Shown piece after piece: positions 1-8,583 of a DNA stretch of 64,000 nucleotides. How positions within the stretch are numbered: the stretch's first letter is position 1; every line of letters starts with the position of its first letter. The DNA lies in NCBI RefSeq assembly GCF_001808185.1, contig NZ_CP017668.1, positions 2,108,001 to 2,172,000 on the forward strand. The letters run 5' to 3'. The notes under the pieces were generated by a model, which saw only the letters and a list, made by a program, of their open reading frames with translations, made no database searches and was not told the DNA's origin. The DNA comes from Jeongeupia sp. USM3. Lineage in GTDB: Bacteria > Pseudomonadota > Gammaproteobacteria > Burkholderiales > Chitinibacteraceae. The translations under genes were made by a program, and so were the position numbers.

Positions 1-243
1 CACGAGGCCGCCCGATGCGGCCAGGTCATCCTTGCATCATAGTCGCGCGAGATGACAGCCGCTGCGCCGCCCTGCCGCAAATCACGGCCGAAGCGGCGGC
101 AAACGCCCGCCGCCCGAATCGGTTGACCGCGCCAACACATCGACACACAGCACCGCACAAGGCTCACAGACCGGCTGCGCCCGGGGTGAGATGCTGACTC
201 CGTCGCCGCACCGACCGCGGCGGAACCCAAGGAGATCCCCACC

Positions 244-519
244 ATGAACAAGCTGACCGCATCGCTCGTGACCCTCGCCGCCACCGCCGGCCTCGTCTTC
301 GCCACCCCGGCCTTCGCCGAAGCCGTTTCGGCGCAGGGTGCTTCGGCCGCCCACGCCAAGCAGGTCAAGAAGACCAGCAAGAAAACCACCAAGAAGAAGG
401 CATCGCCCGCATCGGCCGTGCAAAAGGCGCAGGCCAAGAAACACCACGCGTCGGCGGCGTCGGCCGCACAGAAGGCACAGGCGAAGAAGCACGCCTCCGC
501 CGCATCGGCCGCCAAGTAA
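244..519 (+). CDS. Small secreted Lys/Ala-rich basic protein
   Basis: This 91-residue protein begins with a clear Sec signal peptide (MNKLTASLVTLAATAGLVFA, cleavage probably after TPAFA). The mature part is built almost only of Ala, Lys, Ser, Gln and His, with a repeated ASAAQKAQAKKH-type unit in its second half. An AAGGAGAT ribosome site sits just upstream. Composition resembles acid-shock or histone-H1-like basic proteins, which bind nucleic acid or buffer the envelope, but no catalytic domain is visible and I cannot assign a function. It is monocistronic, with its own terminator downstream. The main risk is that low-complexity composition misleads; the signal peptide and ribosome site make it a credible gene. 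Confidence 0.75.
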   Translation: MNKLTASLVTLAATAGLVFATPAFAEAVSAQGASAAHAKQVKKTSKKTTKKKASPASAVQKAQAKKHHASAASAAQKAQAKKHASAASAAK

Positions 520-570
520 GCGGAGCCGCCGCCCGGCAGACCGTTCGCCCTTCGGTCTTTCGGGCCTTGG

Positions 571-594
571 CCCCACCTCACGGTGGGGTTTTTT
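571..594 (+). terminator. Rho-independent terminator of the small basic-protein gene
   Basis: The stem CCCCACC/GGTGGGG with a TCAC loop is followed by six T residues. It lies about 50 bp after the small secreted-protein gene and faces the convergent cysA end. Confidence 0.85.
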
Positions 595-650
595 GCGTCC
601 GGAAACGACGACGGCGGACCCTGGTCCGCCGTCTCGGCCCGGCTTCCGGA

Positions 651-1697
651 TCAACCGGCCGGGTAGACGCGCGCCTCGCGCGGATTGAGCCACACCGCCT
701 CGCCGACCTGCCAGCCGCCTTCCTGATAACGCTCGCGCGTCAGCTCGACCTCGACCACCTCGGCATCCTTGACATCGACCTCGAGCCGCACCGTGGCGCC
801 CAGAAGGCGCGAGTGGCTGATGACGCCGGCAATCGCCTTGTCGGTGGCGACGCGCGACAGCTCGATCTCGTGCGGGCGCACGTAAACGACCGCCTTGTCG
901 CTGTCGCCGGCTTCGGCGGCAAAGCGTGCCGCGCCGACTTCGGCCCAGCCGTCGTGCACCCGCGAGTGGAACAGGTTCACGTCGCCGAGGAACTGGTAGA
1001 CGAAGGGCGTCGCCGGCGCATCGTACACCTGCTCCGGCGTGCCGATCTGCTCGATCCTGCCCTTGTTCATCACGACGACGCGGTCGGCGACTTCGAGCGC
1101 TTCTTCCTGGTCGTGGGTGACGAAGACGCTGGTGATGTGCATCTCGTCGTGCAGCCGGCGCAGCCAGCGGCGCAGCTCCTTGCGCACCTTGGTGTCGAGC
1201 GCGCCGAACGGCTCGTCGAGCAGCAGCACCTTGGGTTCGACCGCCAGTGCCCGCGCCAGCGCGATCCGCTGCCGCTGGCCGCCCGACAGCTGCGCCGGAT
1301 AGCGGTCGGCCAGCCAGTCGAGCTGCACCAGGCTCAGCAGCTCATGCACCTTGCGCTTGATCTCGGACTCGCTCGGCCGGGTCTTTTTCGGCCGCACGCG
1401 CAGGCCGAAGGCGACGTTCTCGAACACCGTCATGTGGCGGAACAGCGCGTAGTGCTGGAACACGAAACCGACCTGGCGCTCGCGCACGTGGGTATCGGTC
1501 GCGTCCTCGCCGTGGAACAGGATCTGACCCTGATCCGGCGTTTCCAGACCGGCGATGATGCGCAGCAGCGTGGTCTTGCCGCAGCCCGACGGGCCGAGCA
1601 GCGCCAGCAGTTCGCCCGAGGCGATGTCGAGCTGCAGGTTGTCGAGCGCGACGAAATCACCGAAGCGCTTGGAAATGCCGTTGATTGCAATGCTCAT
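651..1697 (-). CDS. cysA: Sulfate/thiosulfate ABC transporter ATP-binding protein CysA
   Basis: This 348-residue ATPase energises sulfate and thiosulfate import at the inner membrane. Walker A is GPSGCGKTT near residue 35, the Q-loop follows, the signature is LSGGQRQR, Walker B is LLLDEPFGALD and the switch His is in VFVTHDQEEA. The C-terminal 110 residues form the TOBE-like regulatory domain usual for CysA. The start MSIAINGISKRFG is chosen because an upstream extension in the same frame only overlaps cysW out of frame. It is the last gene of sbp-cysT-cysW-cysA, 11 bp after cysW. Confidence 0.96.
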   Translation of the reverse strand: MSIAINGISKRFGDFVALDNLQLDIASGELLALLGPSGCGKTTLLRIIAGLETPDQGQILFHGEDATDTHVRERQVGFVFQHYALFRHMTVFENVAFGLRVRPKKTRPSESEIKRKVHELLSLVQLDWLADRYPAQLSGGQRQRIALARALAVEPKVLLLDEPFGALDTKVRKELRRWLRRLHDEMHITSVFVTHDQEEALEVADRVVVMNKGRIEQIGTPEQVYDAPATPFVYQFLGDVNLFHSRVHDGWAEVGAARFAAEAGDSDKAVVYVRPHEIELSRVATDKAIAGVISHSRLLGATVRLEVDVKDAEVVEVELTRERYQEGGWQVGEAVWLNPREARVYPAG

Positions 1698-1708
1698 GGT
1701 TTCGTTTC

Positions 1709-2587
1709 CTATTCTTCGGTCGCGTGGCGGCGGTCTTCGGCGGCGAGACGCTCGGTGCGCCACTCGACCCACGACTTGGCGGCCAGCGTCACCAGCGCCA
1801 GCAGGGCCAGCAGCGAGGCGCAGGCAAAGGCGGCGACGAAGTTGTATTCGTTGTAAAGGATCTCGACGTGCAGCGGGATCGTGTTGGTCTGGCCGCGCAC
1901 GTGCCCCGAGACGACCGACACCGCGCCGAACTCGCCCATTGCCCGCGCATTGGCGAGGATCACGCCGTACAGCAGGCCCCACTTGATGTTCGGCAGCGTC
2001 ACGCGCCAGAACATCTGCCAGCCGCTGGCACCGAGCACCATCGCCGCCTGCTCCTCGTCGCTGCCCTGCGCTTCCATCAGCGGAATCAGCTCGCGCGCGA
2101 CGAAGGGGAAGGTGACGAACACGGTCGCCAGCACGATGCCCGGCACGGCAAAGATGATCTTGATGTCGTGCTCCGCCAGCCACGGCCCCCACCAGCCCTG
2201 CGCGCCGAACAGCAGCACGTAGATCAGGCCGGCGACGACCGGCGACACTGCGAACGGCAGGTCGATCAGGGTGATCAGGAAGCTCTTGCCGCGGAACTCG
2301 AACTTGGCGATCGACCATGCCGCCGTCAGGCCGAAGATCAGGTTCAGCGGCACGGCGATCGCCGCGGTGATCAAGGTCAGCTTGATCGCCGACACCGCAT
2401 CGGGCTCGACCAGCGCCGCGAGGTACAGCTGCCAGCCCTGGCGGAATGCCTCGACGAAGACCGACACCAGCGGCACGACCAGGAAGATGCCGATGAAGGC
2501 CAGGGCAATGCCGGTCAGCAGGATGCGGACCGGGCGCGTTTCGGTCGTCACGATCGAACGCGGCGCGTTGTTGACTCCACCCGCCAT
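1709..2587 (-). CDS. cysW: Sulfate ABC transporter permease CysW
   Basis: A 292-residue inner-membrane permease with six predicted transmembrane segments and the EAA-type loop (AAMVLGASGWQMFWRVTLPNIKWG) that docks on CysA. Sequence around GEFGAVSVVSGHVRGQTNTIPL is typical of CysW as opposed to CysT. It pairs with CysT to form the sulfate channel. Its ribosome site (GGAGGAAATAAGC before ATG) lies inside a 17-bp near-copy of the cysT 3' end, a small local duplication. Confidence 0.95.
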   Translation of the reverse strand: MAGGVNNAPRSIVTTETRPVRILLTGIALAFIGIFLVVPLVSVFVEAFRQGWQLYLAALVEPDAVSAIKLTLITAAIAVPLNLIFGLTAAWSIAKFEFRGKSFLITLIDLPFAVSPVVAGLIYVLLFGAQGWWGPWLAEHDIKIIFAVPGIVLATVFVTFPFVARELIPLMEAQGSDEEQAAMVLGASGWQMFWRVTLPNIKWGLLYGVILANARAMGEFGAVSVVSGHVRGQTNTIPLHVEILYNEYNFVAAFACASLLALLALVTLAAKSWVEWRTERLAAEDRRHATEE

Positions 2588-2593
2588 GCTTAT

Positions 2594-2684
2594 TTCCTCC
2601 GTCCGAATCGATGGTTGCCGGTCCGATTGCAGCCGGCAGCGGATTTGATTGACCCGGGCATCTTCACTTCCTCCGTCCGAGTCG
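2594..2684 (-). repeat. 17-bp direct duplication of the cysT 3' end
   Basis: TTCCTCCGTCCGANTCG occurs at 2594-2610 and 2668-2684 with 16 of 17 bases identical. The second copy is the end of cysT (Gly-Arg-Arg-Lys-stop on the minus strand); the first again spells Gly-Arg-Arg-Lys-stop and now provides the GGAGGA ribosome site of cysW. The copies are 74 bp apart. Confidence 0.7.
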
Positions 2685-3497
2685 TTTGGCGGTCCACCAC
2701 TGCAGACCGTTGATCACCAGCAGCAGCACGAACGACACCGCCAGCATCACGCAGGCGATCGCCGTCGCGCCGAGGTAGTCGTACTGTTCGAGCTTGGAAA
2801 TGATCATCAGCGGGGTGATTTCGGACACGTAGGGCATGTTGCCGGCGATGAAGATCACCGAACCGAACTCGCCGATCGCGCGGGCGAACGCCAGCGCGAA
2901 ACCGGTCAGCAGCGCCGGCAGGATCGTCGGCAGGATCACCTTGCGGAACACCTGGCCACGCGTCGCGCCAAGGCTGGCGGCCGCTTCCTCGAGTTCCTTT
3001 TCCAGGTCCTGCAGCACCGGCTGCACCGTGCGCACGACGAAGGGCAGCGTGATGAAGGTCAGCGCCAGCACGATGCCGAGCGGCGTGAAGGCGATCTTCA
3101 GCCCCATCGGCTCGAACCACTGGCCGATCCAGCCGTTCGGCGCGTAGATCGTTGCCAGCGCGATACCGGCAACGGCCGTCGGCAGTGCGAATGGCAGGTC
3201 GACCAGCGCGTCGACAAAACGCTTGCCCGGAAACGGGTAGCGCACCAGCACCCAGGCGATCAGCAGGCCGAACACCAGATTGATCAGCGCGGCGATCAGC
3301 GACGCGCCGAAGGTCACCTTGTACGAGGCGACGACGCGCGGCTCGGTCACAACCTGCCAGAACGCAGCCCAGTCGAGGTCGGAAGTCTTGATGATCAGTG
3401 CCGCCAGTGGCAGCAGCACGATCAGCGAGAGATAGAGCAGCGTGTAGCCGAGCGAGAGCTTGAAGCCCGGCAGCACGCTGTGTTGTTTGAAGGCCAT
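2664..3497 (-). CDS. cysT: Sulfate ABC transporter permease CysT (CysU)
   Basis: A 277-residue permease with six transmembrane helices. It carries the CysT-type motif LPTAVAGIALATIYAPNGWI and the ATPase-docking loop EEAAASLGATRGQVFRKVILP. The N-terminal KQHSVLPGFKLSLGYTLLYL is characteristic of CysT. It forms the transmembrane heterodimer with CysW. It follows sbp after about 160 bp that hold a palindromic repeat, so its expression relative to sbp may be lowered by that structure. Confidence 0.95.
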   Translation of the reverse strand: MAFKQHSVLPGFKLSLGYTLLYLSLIVLLPLAALIIKTSDLDWAAFWQVVTEPRVVASYKVTFGASLIAALINLVFGLLIAWVLVRYPFPGKRFVDALVDLPFALPTAVAGIALATIYAPNGWIGQWFEPMGLKIAFTPLGIVLALTFITLPFVVRTVQPVLQDLEKELEEAAASLGATRGQVFRKVILPTILPALLTGFALAFARAIGEFGSVIFIAGNMPYVSEITPLMIISKLEQYDYLGATAIACVMLAVSFVLLLVINGLQWWTAKRLGRRK

Positions 3498-3549
3498 GCC
3501 TTTCCCTTTTTGAATTATTGGCTTGTGGCAGTCAGGTCCGATGCGCTAC

Positions 3550-3662
3550 CGCTAAAGCCGCTGAGAAAACCCAGCGGAGCGGTGCTGGCAAGGCGTGCGA
3601 GCGAAGACAGTACGATGTAGTACGGCAAGCGAGCACAACGCGGCCAGCAGGGTTTTATCAGC
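3550..3662 (-). repeat. Palindromic element abutting the sbp stop codon (copy 1)
   Basis: A 91-bp core (3566-3656) starts AAAACCC and ends GGGTTTT. It matches the core at 24891-24981 over most of its length and has an imperfect inverted-repeat structure. The flanks extend the palindrome into the coding end of sbp: GCCGCTGAGAAAACCC on one side pairs with GGGTTTTATCAGCGGC on the other, 15 of 16. It can fold into a long hairpin between sbp and cysT, a plausible attenuator or mRNA-protecting structure. Confidence 0.75.
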
Positions 3663-4665
3663 GGCCCTTGCTGGCGATCGTCGCCGCGACCTGGTCGTAG
3701 ATGCCGCCGTCATCGAAGTACTTCTTCTGCGCCACCTTCCAGCCGCCGAACTCGTCGATGCCGAACAGCTTCACCGCCGGGAACTGCTTGGCGTGCTTGG
3801 CGGCAACGGCCTTGTCACGCGGACGCAGGTAGTTCTGCGCGGCGACTTCCTGGCCTTCCGGGCTCCACAGGTACTGCAGGTAGGCCTCGGCCGCCTTGCG
3901 CGTGCCCTTCTTGTCGACGACCTTGTCGACCACCGCAACCGGCAGGTCGGCGTCGATCGAGACGCTCGGGTAGATGACTTCGAAACCGCCACGACCGAAT
4001 TCGCGGGCGATCATTTCGGCTTCGTTCTCGAACGTCACCAGCACGTCGCCGATATTGCGCTGCATGAAGGTCGTCGTCGCCGCGCGGCCACCGGCGTCGA
4101 GGACCGGCACATTCCTGAACACGCCGGTGACGAACTCGCGCGCCTTGGCGTCGTTGCCGCCCGGCTGCTTGGTCGCATAGCCCCAGGCGGCAAGGAAGGT
4201 GTAGCGGCCGTTGCCCGAGGTCTTCGGGTTCGGCACGATCACCTGCACGCCCGGCTTGACCAGGTCGTTCCAGTCCTTGATGCCCTTGGGATTGCCCTTG
4301 CGGACGATCAGTACCTGCAGCGAGCTGAACGGCGCTGCCTCGTTCGGGTACTTCTTCTCCCAGCCGGCGTTGATCTGCCGGCCCTTGTCGACGATCGCGT
4401 CGATGTCGGTGCTCTGGTTCATCGTCACCACATCGGCCTCGAGGCCGTCGATGACCGAGCGCGCCTGCTTGCTCGAGCCGCCGTGCGATTGCTGGATCGT
4501 CACCTTGTCGTTGAATTTCGCCTGGTAGTACTTGGCGAAGACCGGGTTGTAATCCTTGTAGAAGTCGCGCATCACATCGTACGACACGTTCAGCAAGGTC
4601 ACGTCGGCCAGCGCCGGGGCGCTTGCGAACACGGAAAGCAGCAGGGCGGGGAGGAGTTTGCGCAT
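3658..4665 (-). CDS. sbp: Periplasmic sulfate-binding protein
   Basis: A 335-residue periplasmic receptor delivering sulfate to CysTWA. The signal peptide MRKLLPALLLSVFASAPALA is followed by DVTLLNVSYDVMRDFYKDYN, the classic Sbp/CysP start. The ligand-binding SHGGSSKQARSVIDGLEADVVT block and the IVPNPKTSGNGRYTFLAAWG block are both present. It leads the cys operon and is followed by a palindromic element before cysT. A paralogue lies at 25829-26842, so the organism keeps two receptors, one of them uncoupled from transporter genes. Confidence 0.96.
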   Translation of the reverse strand: MRKLLPALLLSVFASAPALADVTLLNVSYDVMRDFYKDYNPVFAKYYQAKFNDKVTIQQSHGGSSKQARSVIDGLEADVVTMNQSTDIDAIVDKGRQINAGWEKKYPNEAAPFSSLQVLIVRKGNPKGIKDWNDLVKPGVQVIVPNPKTSGNGRYTFLAAWGYATKQPGGNDAKAREFVTGVFRNVPVLDAGGRAATTTFMQRNIGDVLVTFENEAEMIAREFGRGGFEVIYPSVSIDADLPVAVVDKVVDKKGTRKAAEAYLQYLWSPEGQEVAAQNYLRPRDKAVAAKHAKQFPAVKLFGIDEFGGWKVAQKKYFDDGGIYDQVAATIASKGR

Positions 4666-4920
4666 GGTCGGATCCGTCGGGACAAAAAGTCGATCGGGCG
4701 ATTATGCCCGACGCTCATATAGCGCCAAAGAATGATCCGTTAACCCATAACGATGGATTTGGAATAAGGAAAGTTCAGCTTTCCCGCCCGGTCCAGGTGC
4801 CACCGCCAGCCGGCCGGCATGGCACAGGCCCAACAGCTTTCAATTCCTTTCGTTACATTACTTGATCTTCGCAAGCTGGATTGGCAGGATGGCTCATTCG
4901 TTCCGGTTTCCCCCTCCGCC
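4666..4920. promoter_or_regulatory. Divergent promoter region of sbp and the GGDEF-like gene
   Basis: This intergenic stretch is more AT-rich than its neighbours. It holds TTTGGAATAA at 4758-4767, a 10-mer also seen upstream of the mop-like gene and of the second sbp gene. I infer a sulfur-regulator (CysB-type) site from this sharing, but the motif was found only by eye. No convincing -35/-10 pair was singled out. Confidence 0.4.
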
Positions 4921-6315
4921 ATGTCCCCCGCCCCATATACCGCCGCCGACCGGCAAGCGCTTCGCGAAGCGCAGCGCGCGCTTGCGCGCGAGACGCCGGC
5001 CAGCGATGCCTTGCGCGCACTGCCGGGCTGCGCCGAGGTCGGGCTCTGGCTTGGCCGGAGCCTGATGCTCGAGGCGCGGCCGGCCGCGGCGCTCGACGCC
5101 TGGCTCGATGCGCTCGATGCGGCACTCGCGCCAGGCCAGGCCGGGGTTGCCGCGATCGACCTGGAGCCGGCCCAGGCCAGGGTCGCCGTGGCGCTCTGGC
5201 TCGAACTCGCGGCCGCCGGGCGCGAACACGGCGACGCCGCACTGGCGCTGCGGCTCGACCAGCACGCGGACCAACTGGCCCGCGTGACGGGCGACGCGAC
5301 CTTGCGCGCCCATGCCGCGCTGGGCATCGCCGCCGACCTGTATGCGCTGGGCGAGTCGCCGTCGGCGACCCTGGCGCTCGACCAGGCGCTGGCCGCGCTC
5401 CCCGATGCCGCATCCGGCGAGGCCAGGCTGAACGAGCAGATCGCCCGGCTGCAGCTCGCCGCGGAACGCCGCGCCGCTGCCGCCGCGCATTACGCCAGGG
5501 CCGCCCAGGGTTACCGCGACGATGGCGCACGCATCGGCGAGCTGCGCTGCCGGCTCCAGCTGGTCGAGCTGAGCGGCGATGCGGCCGCGCGTACGCGCGC
5601 CGGCGAACTGGCGACCGCGCTGGCACGGCAGCCGCTCGACCGCACGCTGCACCGTCAGCTTGCCGCGCTGTTCGAGGCCGGCGGCGACCTGGCCCGCGCG
5701 GTCGAGCACCTCGACGCGGCACTCGCGCCGCTGCCGCCCGCGCCGGCGCAGCCGAACCGGCGGTTGAACGCCGTTGCACTCAGGCTCGAGCTGCTGGTAT
5801 CCGAAATCGAACTGTCGCAGCTGCGCGGCCGGCCCGACGACGACGACGCCTGCCTCGACCGCGCCGCATTCGACGCCCGGCTGCCGGCGCTGATCGCCGC
5901 CCAGCGGCCGCTTGCGCTGCTGCAGATCGCCGTCGACCGCTACGCCGAGCTGCGTGCCCAGCGCGCCGGCCCGGTCGGCGACGGGATCCTCGCCGCCGTC
6001 GAAACGCTGTTGCGCACCGAGCGGCGCGACGGCGAGCTGCTCGCCCGCGCCGGCGACGACGAATTCCTGCTGGCGCTGCCCGGCTATGACACCGCCGGCG
6101 CCGAACGGCTGGCCGAGCAGTTGCGCCAGCAGGTCGAGCGCCATGACTGGACCGCGCTGCACCCGACACTCGCGGTCAGCGTCAGCATCGGCTGTGCCGG
6201 CTGCCAGCCCGGCGACACCGCCGAAGTACTGCTGTTCCGCGCCGATCTGGCCCGCTATCTGGCCCGGCGCAGCGGCGGCAACCGCGTCAGCCTGGCCGAG
6301 GAGGCGCCGGTATGA
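4921..6315 (+). CDS. Tetratricopeptide-like protein with C-terminal degenerate GGDEF domain
   Basis: A 464-residue cytoplasmic protein rich in Ala and Leu. Residues about 20-300 form helical TPR-like repeats. The last 150 residues resemble a GGDEF fold, with the signature reading RAGDDEF where RxGGDEF is expected and a later VSIGCA strand. The second glycine of GGDEF is replaced by Asp, so diguanylate cyclase activity is doubtful and a binding or scaffold role is as likely. The start at MSPAPYTAADRQ was chosen; an in-frame ATG lies 34 codons upstream (4819) and neither has a strong ribosome site. It overlaps the downstream TPR gene by four bases, so the two are translationally coupled. Confidence 0.75.
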   Translation: MSPAPYTAADRQALREAQRALARETPASDALRALPGCAEVGLWLGRSLMLEARPAAALDAWLDALDAALAPGQAGVAAIDLEPAQARVAVALWLELAAAGREHGDAALALRLDQHADQLARVTGDATLRAHAALGIAADLYALGESPSATLALDQALAALPDAASGEARLNEQIARLQLAAERRAAAAAHYARAAQGYRDDGARIGELRCRLQLVELSGDAAARTRAGELATALARQPLDRTLHRQLAALFEAGGDLARAVEHLDAALAPLPPAPAQPNRRLNAVALRLELLVSEIELSQLRGRPDDDDACLDRAAFDARLPALIAAQRPLALLQIAVDRYAELRAQRAGPVGDGILAAVETLLRTERRDGELLARAGDDEFLLALPGYDTAGAERLAEQLRQQVERHDWTALHPTLAVSVSIGCAGCQPGDTAEVLLFRADLARYLARRSGGNRVSLAEEAPV

Positions 6316-7373
6316 ACCCGCGCGCCGCGCTGCTGGCCGAACTCGAGCCGGTCGCCGCCGCGGCCGAAAACGGCTCGCCGCCGCCGCCGGTCGAGGTCGA
6401 GGCGCTGCTGGCGCGGGCGCGCGAGTGCAGCGACATCCGGCTCGAGGGGCTGGCGCTGGTGACGCTGGGCCACGCCTGGCAGCACGTCGGCCGGCTGCGC
6501 ACCGCGCAGCAGGCGTTCCGCGACGCGGCCGAGTGCTTCCGCGATGCCGGGCACGCGCGTGCGCGCAGCGAGGCACTGATCGAGCTCGGCCGGGCCCGCT
6601 ACGCCGGCGGCGATATCGCCGCGGCGCTCGACACCTGGTCGCAATGCCTGGCGCTCGCGCACGACAACGGCGACCGCGACCACTGCGCCCGCATCTGCCT
6701 CGGCGTCGGCCAGGCCTATGTGGCGCTCGGCGACGGCGAAGCCGCGCTGCGCCACCATGAGCTCGCGCTGACGCTGGCGCGGCCGATCGGCCACGACCGG
6801 CTGTGCTGCGAGGCGCTGATCAATGTCGCCGGCGATGCCTACCGGCTGCAGCGTTACGAGCGCGCCGAAGCCGTGCTGGCCGAGGCCGACGCGCTGCTGC
6901 AGACCAAGGTGAGCAACAAGGTCTGGGCCGCCGAAGTCCACTACTACCGTGGCCTCGTCTGCCTTGCCCGCAACGATGTCGACGGCGCGCTGGCGGCGTT
7001 GAGCGCGGCGCACCGGGCGCACGCCGACAATCTCAGCGTCTGGGGCGAGGCGCATGCCTGTCTGGCGCTGGGCCAGGCCTGCGAAGCCGCCGGTCGCCCC
7101 GGCGTTGCCAGTGTCCACTACCTCGCCGGACGCACGCTGGCGCAGCGCGCCGGCCTGATCGCGCTGCACCGGCAGTTGCTGCACCGGCTGGTCGCGCTGG
7201 CCCGGAACGGCGGCGACTTCGCCACGGCGCTGGCACGGCTGCACGAACTCGACGCGCTCGGCGACGGCATCGCCGCCGAACCGCGCTGGTCGCCGGCCAG
7301 ACAGGCCCGTCTTGCCGGACTCGAGACGCGCAGCCACGTGCTTGCCTTGCGGCTGGCACTGTCGCGCGCATGA
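6312..7373 (+). CDS. TPR-repeat protein
   Basis: A 353-residue helical-repeat protein with several TPR-type units, for example ALVTLGHAWQHVGRLRTAQQAFRDAAECF and the unit near residue 120. No signal peptide or membrane segment is seen. It starts in an ATGA overlap with the GGDEF-like gene. Shared repeat architecture suggests the two proteins act together or arose by duplication. No catalytic motif was found. Confidence 0.8.
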   Translation: MNPRAALLAELEPVAAAAENGSPPPPVEVEALLARARECSDIRLEGLALVTLGHAWQHVGRLRTAQQAFRDAAECFRDAGHARARSEALIELGRARYAGGDIAAALDTWSQCLALAHDNGDRDHCARICLGVGQAYVALGDGEAALRHHELALTLARPIGHDRLCCEALINVAGDAYRLQRYERAEAVLAEADALLQTKVSNKVWAAEVHYYRGLVCLARNDVDGALAALSAAHRAHADNLSVWGEAHACLALGQACEAAGRPGVASVHYLAGRTLAQRAGLIALHRQLLHRLVALARNGGDFATALARLHELDALGDGIAAEPRWSPARQARLAGLETRSHVLALRLALSRA

Positions 7374-7375
7374 AA

Positions 7376-7396
7376 AAACCGGGCGGTGCCCGGTTT
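7376..7396 (-). terminator. Rho-independent terminator of the porin gene
   Basis: A perfect AAACCGGGC/GCCCGGTTT stem with a GGT loop lies 23 bp beyond the porin stop. Read on the minus strand it is followed by a run of T. It may also stop the convergent TPR gene. Confidence 0.8.
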
Positions 7397-7419
7397 GAAG
7401 TCCAGTAAGACCGTCGTGC

Positions 7420-8520
7420 TTAGAAGTCGGTGCGGAAGCCCACCGAGAACGCGTAGCCGTCCTGGTCGACGAAGTCCGGCGTCAGCGAGCCCGAGTTGTT
7501 CTTGAACTTGCCCTTGGCATCGTTGTCGATGTTCACAAGGTAGGTGTAGAACCGGGTCTGCTTGGTCGCGTAGTAGACGAGGCCCAGCGAAGCCTGGGCG
7601 CCGCTGTTGTCGGCCTGGCCCAGCAGCTCGTCCGACCAGGCATAGACGCCCTGGACTTCGAACTGGCCGAACTTGTAGTTGCCGACCACGGCGTAGTTTT
7701 CCCAGTCGGTGCCGGTCTTGCCGTCGTCGCTGTCGACGTGTTCCCAGCCCGCGCCCAGTTGCAGGCCGAAGTCGAACTTGTAGCCGAGCGCCAGGTTGGT
7801 CGCCCAGGTCGCGGCGCCGTCGGTGGTTGCGGTGATGCTGTTGTCGGCGTTGCTGACGCCGGTGGCTTGCGAGAAGGTACGGTCCTTCGCGTAGAAGCCG
7901 CCGAGGCCGCCGACGAAGCCGTAGCCGCTGTACAGTGCCGCTGCGGTGTAGACCGGCGCATTGGTGCTGGTCTGGGCGTTCTGGTCGAGGCCCCACGAAC
8001 CGCGGATCTGGAAGCCGCCGAACTTCGGCGAATCGTAGCTGACCGAGTTCTGCAGACGGCTGTTGAGCTGGGCATACACGGCGCCCTTGCCCTTGTAGTC
8101 GGCGGTGTCGGCGTAGTTGTCGAACAGGCTCGACAGGTCCGACGAAGTCAGCAGGGTCTTGTAGGCGCTGTCGTAGTTGCCGAAGCGCAGGGTACCCCAG
8201 TCGCCTTGCCAGCCGCCGAAGGTGTTGCGGCCGCCCCAGGTGGTGTTGCCGGTGCCGCCGTTGCCGGAGGTCTTGATCGCGGATTCGATCTGCCAGATCA
8301 CCTTGCCGCCGATATCGAGCTTGTCCGAGCCCTTGAAGCCGAAGCGCGACGACTGGTCGATCAGCTGGACTTCGCCGCGGTAGTCCTTGCCGCCGGCATC
8401 CTTGAGCTGGTCGTATTCGAGCGATTCGCGGATCGAGCCGTAGACGGTGACTTCGGCCTGCGCCGCAGCGGCGCCGAGGAAAGTGGTGGCGAGCAGGACG
8501 GATAGAACGGTACGTTTCAT
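7420..8520 (-). CDS. Outer-membrane porin, Gram-negative general porin family
   Basis: A 366-residue trimeric-type porin. The signal peptide MKRTVLSVLLATTFLGAAAAQA precedes EVTVYGSIRESLEYDQLKD. Typical betaproteobacterial porin blocks include SRFGFKGSDKLDIGGKVIWQIES and GNYDSAYKTLL, and the chain ends in FRTDF with the C-terminal Phe that outer-membrane assembly needs. It has its own terminator. It lies next to the mop/ssu genes, and sulfonate-responsive porins are known elsewhere, but a link here is only inferred. Confidence 0.93.
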   Translation of the reverse strand: MKRTVLSVLLATTFLGAAAAQAEVTVYGSIRESLEYDQLKDAGGKDYRGEVQLIDQSSRFGFKGSDKLDIGGKVIWQIESAIKTSGNGGTGNTTWGGRNTFGGWQGDWGTLRFGNYDSAYKTLLTSSDLSSLFDNYADTADYKGKGAVYAQLNSRLQNSVSYDSPKFGGFQIRGSWGLDQNAQTSTNAPVYTAAALYSGYGFVGGLGGFYAKDRTFSQATGVSNADNSITATTDGAATWATNLALGYKFDFGLQLGAGWEHVDSDDGKTGTDWENYAVVGNYKFGQFEVQGVYAWSDELLGQADNSGAQASLGLVYYATKQTRFYTYLVNIDNDAKGKFKNNSGSLTPDFVDQDGYAFSVGFRTDF

Positions 8521-8583
8521 TGGATCTCCCTGTATTTTTTTGAACGGCCGGCGATGTGGCGCACGGCCGTGCCTGTCCGGTGC

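Noticed and set aside
1..243. Short frames at the left edge of the window
   Set aside because: No ribosome site or recognisable sequence; the region probably contains the promoter of the small basic-protein gene and the tail of something beyond the window.
651..2318. Apparent 555-residue CysA with an N-terminal extension
   Set aside because: The extension is an out-of-frame reading of cysW; CysA starts normally at 1697.
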